The position numbers were made by a program, and so were the translations under genes. From Synechococcales cyanobacterium PMM_0002 (GTDB taxonomy: Bacteria; Cyanobacteriota; Cyanobacteriia; Elainellales; Elainellaceae), in NCBI GenBank assembly GCA_949127925.1, contig CASBQX010000316.1, positions 1 to 9,393 of the forward strand: a DNA stretch of 9,393 nt, in the 5' to 3' direction. The notes under the pieces were generated by a model. That model was given only the letters and a program-made list of their open reading frames with translations, did no database searches and was not told where the DNA came from. Shown here piece by piece: positions 6,347 to 9,393 of this stretch. Position 1 is the stretch's first letter. Every line of letters begins with the position of its first letter.

Positions 6347-6378
6347 AGCTAAGACACACCAAAAATGTGTATTTAGCT
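6347..6378 (+). ncRNA. Hairpin in possible leader or small RNA
   Basis: AGCTAA/TTAGCT (6 bp) and ACACA/TGTGT (5 bp) are separated by a 1x2 internal loop and closed by a 7-nt CCAAAAA loop. It would lie about 30 nt into a transcript from the candidate promoter at 6283-6309. It might be a 5' leader element or the start of a small RNA; no known riboswitch class is recognised. Confidence 0.25.
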
Positions 6379-6520
6379 TCACTAATTTATACATCTTTTT
6401 ATAAAGCTGAACCGAATCACAGGTCTGAATGAAGATAGTTTCTCAGTATTTAGCTCTCTTTTTCTTTACAGAACTTTAAGGTAGCACCAATTCGATTTTT
6501 ATTTGTAACAGATGCTGCGG

Positions 6521-6541
6521 TAAAGGCAAGGCATGCCTTTA
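6521..6541. repeat. Inverted repeat with nested palindrome
   Basis: TAAAGGC-(7 nt)-GCCTTTA is a perfect 7-bp stem. Overlapping it is a 12-nt palindrome AAGGCATGCCTT (6528-6539), so two mutually exclusive foldings are possible. It lies 355 nt upstream of the sucrose synthase homologue; role unknown. Confidence 0.35.
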
Positions 6542-6895
6542 AAGACATGAATTGTCACACACTCTATCTAAACCCAGATCATCAACGCGATCGCCACCCC
6601 AATTAATCTCAAGCCTTCAATCCCTGCTGCATGAAGCCTTAAGTCTACTCTAAAGGTAGAGGCACAATGGCCAGGTTTGTTATAAAGTGCGCTTAGCTAG
6701 TCAGCACTAACGCCACTATTAGAAGGTGCTATTCTCTCCGTTTCCTGCTTACAGTGGACGCCTTTTAGACGCCATTAACCATAGAACTGTTGCCATACAT
6801 GAACAGCCAGTGGTTCACGCATGATCTGCCCTTAACCGCTTCACCCATCCCACCTCATCATTCTGCGGCTTCAGTCTCATCTGACCGCTATTCCT

Positions 6896-9337
6896 ATGCA
6901 CAAACTGATTCAGGCCGTCTTAAACAGCGATGAGAAAAAGGCTCTACATCAGCTAATTGACGTGTTGAGCGCCTCTGGCAAGCGCTACTTTCTGCGGAAC
7001 GAGATCCTCCAGACGTTTGCTGACTATCGCCATCAGCTGTCGCAGCCCGGTCACGCTTACCACAGCTCTTCGTTAAGCCAGTTGATGAACTACACCCATG
7101 AAATCATTTTGGATCAAGACAGCATTTGGTTAGTGCTGCGTCCCTGGATTGCCAGCCAGCAGATCTGGCGGCTCACCTCAGATCTTTCTAGCAGTTCGCA
7201 GATGACGCTTCAGGCGCTGCTTGATGTGTGCGATCGCCAGGTTAATCGCTACCAGCCCGACATCCTTACCATCGACTTCCAGCCGTTCTATCAAGGGTCG
7301 CCGCTGATTGATGACCCTAGAAATATTGGTCAGGGGCTAGCGTTTCTCAATCGCTACCTGTGCAACAAGCTACTAACCGAATTCAACTACTGGTTAGAAG
7401 CCTTGTTTAACGCCCTGCATGTGCTCGAACAGAACGGGATGCAGCTATTGATTAACGATCGAATTCAGTCTGGCGTTGAGCTATCGCAACAGGTGAAGCG
7501 CGCCCTTAAGTTTTTAGGTGAGTATGCCGCAGACCACCCCTATGAAAAAGTTCATCTTGAACTGCAAGCCCTCGGGTTTGAACCAGGTTGGGGCAATACG
7601 GTGGCTCGGACTCGCGAAACCCTGGAACTGCTAAATCGCCTGATTGATGATCCTGAACCTGCGATTTTGGCCGCCTTTGTTGCCCGCGTTCCGGCTGTCT
7701 TTCGAGTCGTGCTAATTTCCATTCATGGCTGGGTTGGTCAAGAAAGCGTATCGGGACTCCCAGAAACCCGGAGTCAAGTTGCCTATGTATTGGAACAGGC
7801 GCGGAGTCTAGAAAACCAGCTCCGCGCCGATATTCAGCAGTCGGGTCTAGACTTGCTGGGTATCCATCCTCAAGTGATCATTCTGACGCGCCTGATTCCC
7901 AACTGTACAGGAACGCAGTGCGATCTGCGCTGGGAGAAACTGGATGGCACAGACCATGCCTGGATTCTACGCGTACCGTTCCAAGACTTTAATCCAGTCG
8001 TGACGCAGAACTGGATTTCTAAATCTGAGATTTGGCCCTATCTGGAAAGCTTTGCGGTGGATGCAGAAAGAGAACTGCTGGTGAAACTGGGCGCAAGACC
8101 TAATTTAATCATTGGCAACTACAGTGATGGCAACCTGGTTGCGTCTCTGCTAGCACGACGGCTGAATGCCATCCAGTGCAACATTGCGCATTCGTTAGAA
8201 AAACCAAAATATTTATTCAGCAACTTGAATTGGCAAGATTTGGAGGCGCAATATCACTTTTCCGCCCAGTTTACGGCTGATCTAATCAGCATGAATGCTG
8301 CTGACTTTATCATCACATCGTCTTACCAAGAAATTATGGGTACACCGGAAAGTATCGGTCAGTATGAGTCTTATAAATGCTTTACGATGCCCAATCTTTA
8401 CCATGTAACTGACGGCATTGACCTGTTTAGCCCCAAGTTCAACCGCGTGCCGCCCGGTGTGGATGAAACTCTATTTTTTCCGTATCACCAGATTCAGCAG
8501 CAAGCGGCTACAGGGCAGGATGTGACAGAGCCAGATATACAAGGCCGTGCCCGTATTCAATCGCTGCTGTTTGAGCAGGAAAATGCGCACAGTTTAGGCC
8601 ATCTAGATCAGCCCGAAAAACGCCCAATCCTGGCCGTTGCACCCATTAACCCAATTAAAAATCTGACCGGACTGGTGGAGTGTTTTGGCCGTAGCCCAGA
8701 ATTGCAGGCGCACTGCAATCTGATTCTGTTGACTAACACATTGGATGTGGCCGATAGTATGAACTCCGATGAAGCCGGGGAGATTGCCAAACTGCACGCC
8801 CTGATTGATCAATATGGCCTGCACGGGCACATTCGCTGGTTGGGTGTGCGGCTGCCCACTCGCGATTTGGGAGCAGCCTATCGGGCGATCGCCGAGCGCC
8901 AGGGAATTTTTGTTCACTTTGCCCAATTTGAAGCATTCGGACGCACCATCCTCGAAGCGATGATCTCTGGATTGCCCACCTTTGCCACTCAGTTTGGGGG
9001 GTGCCTAGAAATTATCCAGGACGGCATCAACGGCTTTCATATTAACCCTACCGACTTAGACGGTACCGCTGAAAAAATCCTCCAATTTCTGCATCAGTGT
9101 CAGACCCAGCCCGCATACTGGCACGAGATTTCTGAGCGCGCCATTCAACACATTCAAGAGCAATATAACTGGCCAGTTCATACCCGACAAGTCTTAGTGC
9201 TAACAAAGATTTATAGTTTCTGGAACTACATTGATTCGGATAGCCGCAACGCCCTCAAAGGATACTTAGAAGCCCTGTTCTATCTCCTCTACAAACCCAG
9301 AGCCGAGCAGATTCTAGCAGAACATATGCAGCGGTGA
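6896..9337 (+). CDS. Sucrose synthase homologue (GT4 family) with altered active site
   Basis: 813 aa, full length for the family (about 805). Sucrose synthases reversibly make sucrose from fructose and a nucleotide-glucose. Residues 1 to about 250 match the N-terminal regulatory region (LIQAVLNSDEK, FEPGWGNT). About 265-570 is the first Rossmann domain (IHGWVGQE, ILTRLIPN, GNYSDGNLVASLLARRL, CNIAHSLEKPKYLFSN, AQFTADLISMNAADFIITSS, VPPGVDET). About 575-770 is the second (IKNLTGL, IRWLGVRL, FEAFGRTILEAMISGLPTFA), and the end FYLLYKPRAEQ is typical. Kept: H277, Q294, H432, K438, K588, E679, E687. Changed against what I recall of Arabidopsis SUS1: GG of DTGGQ is R292-S293, the Arg of ARLDRVK is P583, the donor-binding Asn is L658, and the fructose-site Arg is K376. 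Catalysis is doubtful. No Shine-Dalgarno site precedes the ATG; homology begins at the first residues, which supports the start. Confidence 0.9.
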   Translation: MHKLIQAVLNSDEKKALHQLIDVLSASGKRYFLRNEILQTFADYRHQLSQPGHAYHSSSLSQLMNYTHEIILDQDSIWLVLRPWIASQQIWRLTSDLSSSSQMTLQALLDVCDRQVNRYQPDILTIDFQPFYQGSPLIDDPRNIGQGLAFLNRYLCNKLLTEFNYWLEALFNALHVLEQNGMQLLINDRIQSGVELSQQVKRALKFLGEYAADHPYEKVHLELQALGFEPGWGNTVARTRETLELLNRLIDDPEPAILAAFVARVPAVFRVVLISIHGWVGQESVSGLPETRSQVAYVLEQARSLENQLRADIQQSGLDLLGIHPQVIILTRLIPNCTGTQCDLRWEKLDGTDHAWILRVPFQDFNPVVTQNWISKSEIWPYLESFAVDAERELLVKLGARPNLIIGNYSDGNLVASLLARRLNAIQCNIAHSLEKPKYLFSNLNWQDLEAQYHFSAQFTADLISMNAADFIITSSYQEIMGTPESIGQYESYKCFTMPNLYHVTDGIDLFSPKFNRVPPGVDETLFFPYHQIQQQAATGQDVTEPDIQGRARIQSLLFEQENAHSLGHLDQPEKRPILAVAPINPIKNLTGLVECFGRSPELQAHCNLILLTNTLDVADSMNSDEAGEIAKLHALIDQYGLHGHIRWLGVRLPTRDLGAAYRAIAERQGIFVHFAQFEAFGRTILEAMISGLPTFATQFGGCLEIIQDGINGFHINPTDLDGTAEKILQFLHQCQTQPAYWHEISERAIQHIQEQYNWPVHTRQVLVLTKIYSFWNYIDSDSRNALKGYLEALFYLLYKPRAEQILAEHMQR

Positions 9338-9393
9338 TCTAACGCGTCCTTAACTCCCCATTTCTCACCTCAATGAACACGCCACACTCCCAC

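Larger units (their letters stand above)
6079..6895. other. 817-nt AT-rich intergenic region between divergent genes
   Basis: It separates the minus-strand DUF1816 gene from the plus-strand sucrose synthase homologue. I see no convincing open reading frame, tRNA or transposon remnant. It contains a TTGACA/TAAAAT pair, two sizeable hairpins (6347-6378 and 6521-6541) and one HIP1 octamer at 6587. This length is generous for two promoters and leaves room for a long leader or a small RNA. Confidence 0.6.

Noticed and set aside
8603..8936. Three overlapping minus-strand frames inside the sucrose synthase homologue
   Set aside because: They are antisense to conserved domain sequence, lack homology and show no ribosome sites.

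Overview
The window is almost certainly from a cyanobacterium. I count at least twelve copies of the octamer GCGATCGC (HIP1, the highly iterated palindrome of cyanobacterial genomes), for example at 178, 918, 2507, 3979, 4148, 4296, 4825, 5001, 5416, 6587, 7230 and 8885. Several of the encoded families are typically cyanobacterial: a DUF1816 protein, a STAND/NB-ARC ATPase with an HTH-like N-terminus, a PPC plus RTX secreted protein, and a sucrose-synthase-type glycosyltransferase. I cannot name the species.

Left block (1-3442), all on the minus strand and read from 3442 down: a 108-aa protein with two LGxLL...LIS..QL motifs (3442-3116), a 633-aa RTX calcium-binding protein with a PPC domain (3000-1099), and a DUF2207-type membrane protein that runs off the left edge (991 to <1). 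The gaps of 115 and 107 nt leave open whether this is one operon. The first gap holds a perfect 16-nt inverted repeat and the second a strong GC-rich hairpin. The theme is cell surface and export.

Middle block (3601-6078): a plus-strand STAND ATPase (3601-5373) faces a minus-strand gene for a small Ser/Gly/Ile/Leu triplet-repeat protein (5674-5402), with 28 nt between the two stops. The 158-nt gap 3443-3600 separates the divergent 108-aa and ATPase genes; I see no convincing promoter in it. The ATPase carries two duplicated modules in its N-terminus and stops just where its relatives usually continue into a sensor such as WD40 repeats. A minus-strand DUF1816 gene (6078-5887) follows, with a terminator-like hairpin after its stop.

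Right block (6079-9337): 817 nt of AT-rich non-coding DNA with a candidate promoter and two hairpins, then a full-length 813-codon sucrose synthase homologue. Several residues that bind UDP or sugar in characterised sucrose synthases are replaced in it (GG to RS, Arg to Pro, Asn to Leu), although the frame is intact. It is a good candidate pseudo-glycosyltransferase or an enzyme of changed specificity.

No tRNA, rRNA, insertion sequence or CRISPR array was seen. The genes do not form one obvious pathway. The most unusual items are the degenerate sucrose synthase, the serine-every-third-residue repeat protein, and the truncated ATPase with its A-A-B-B N-terminus.
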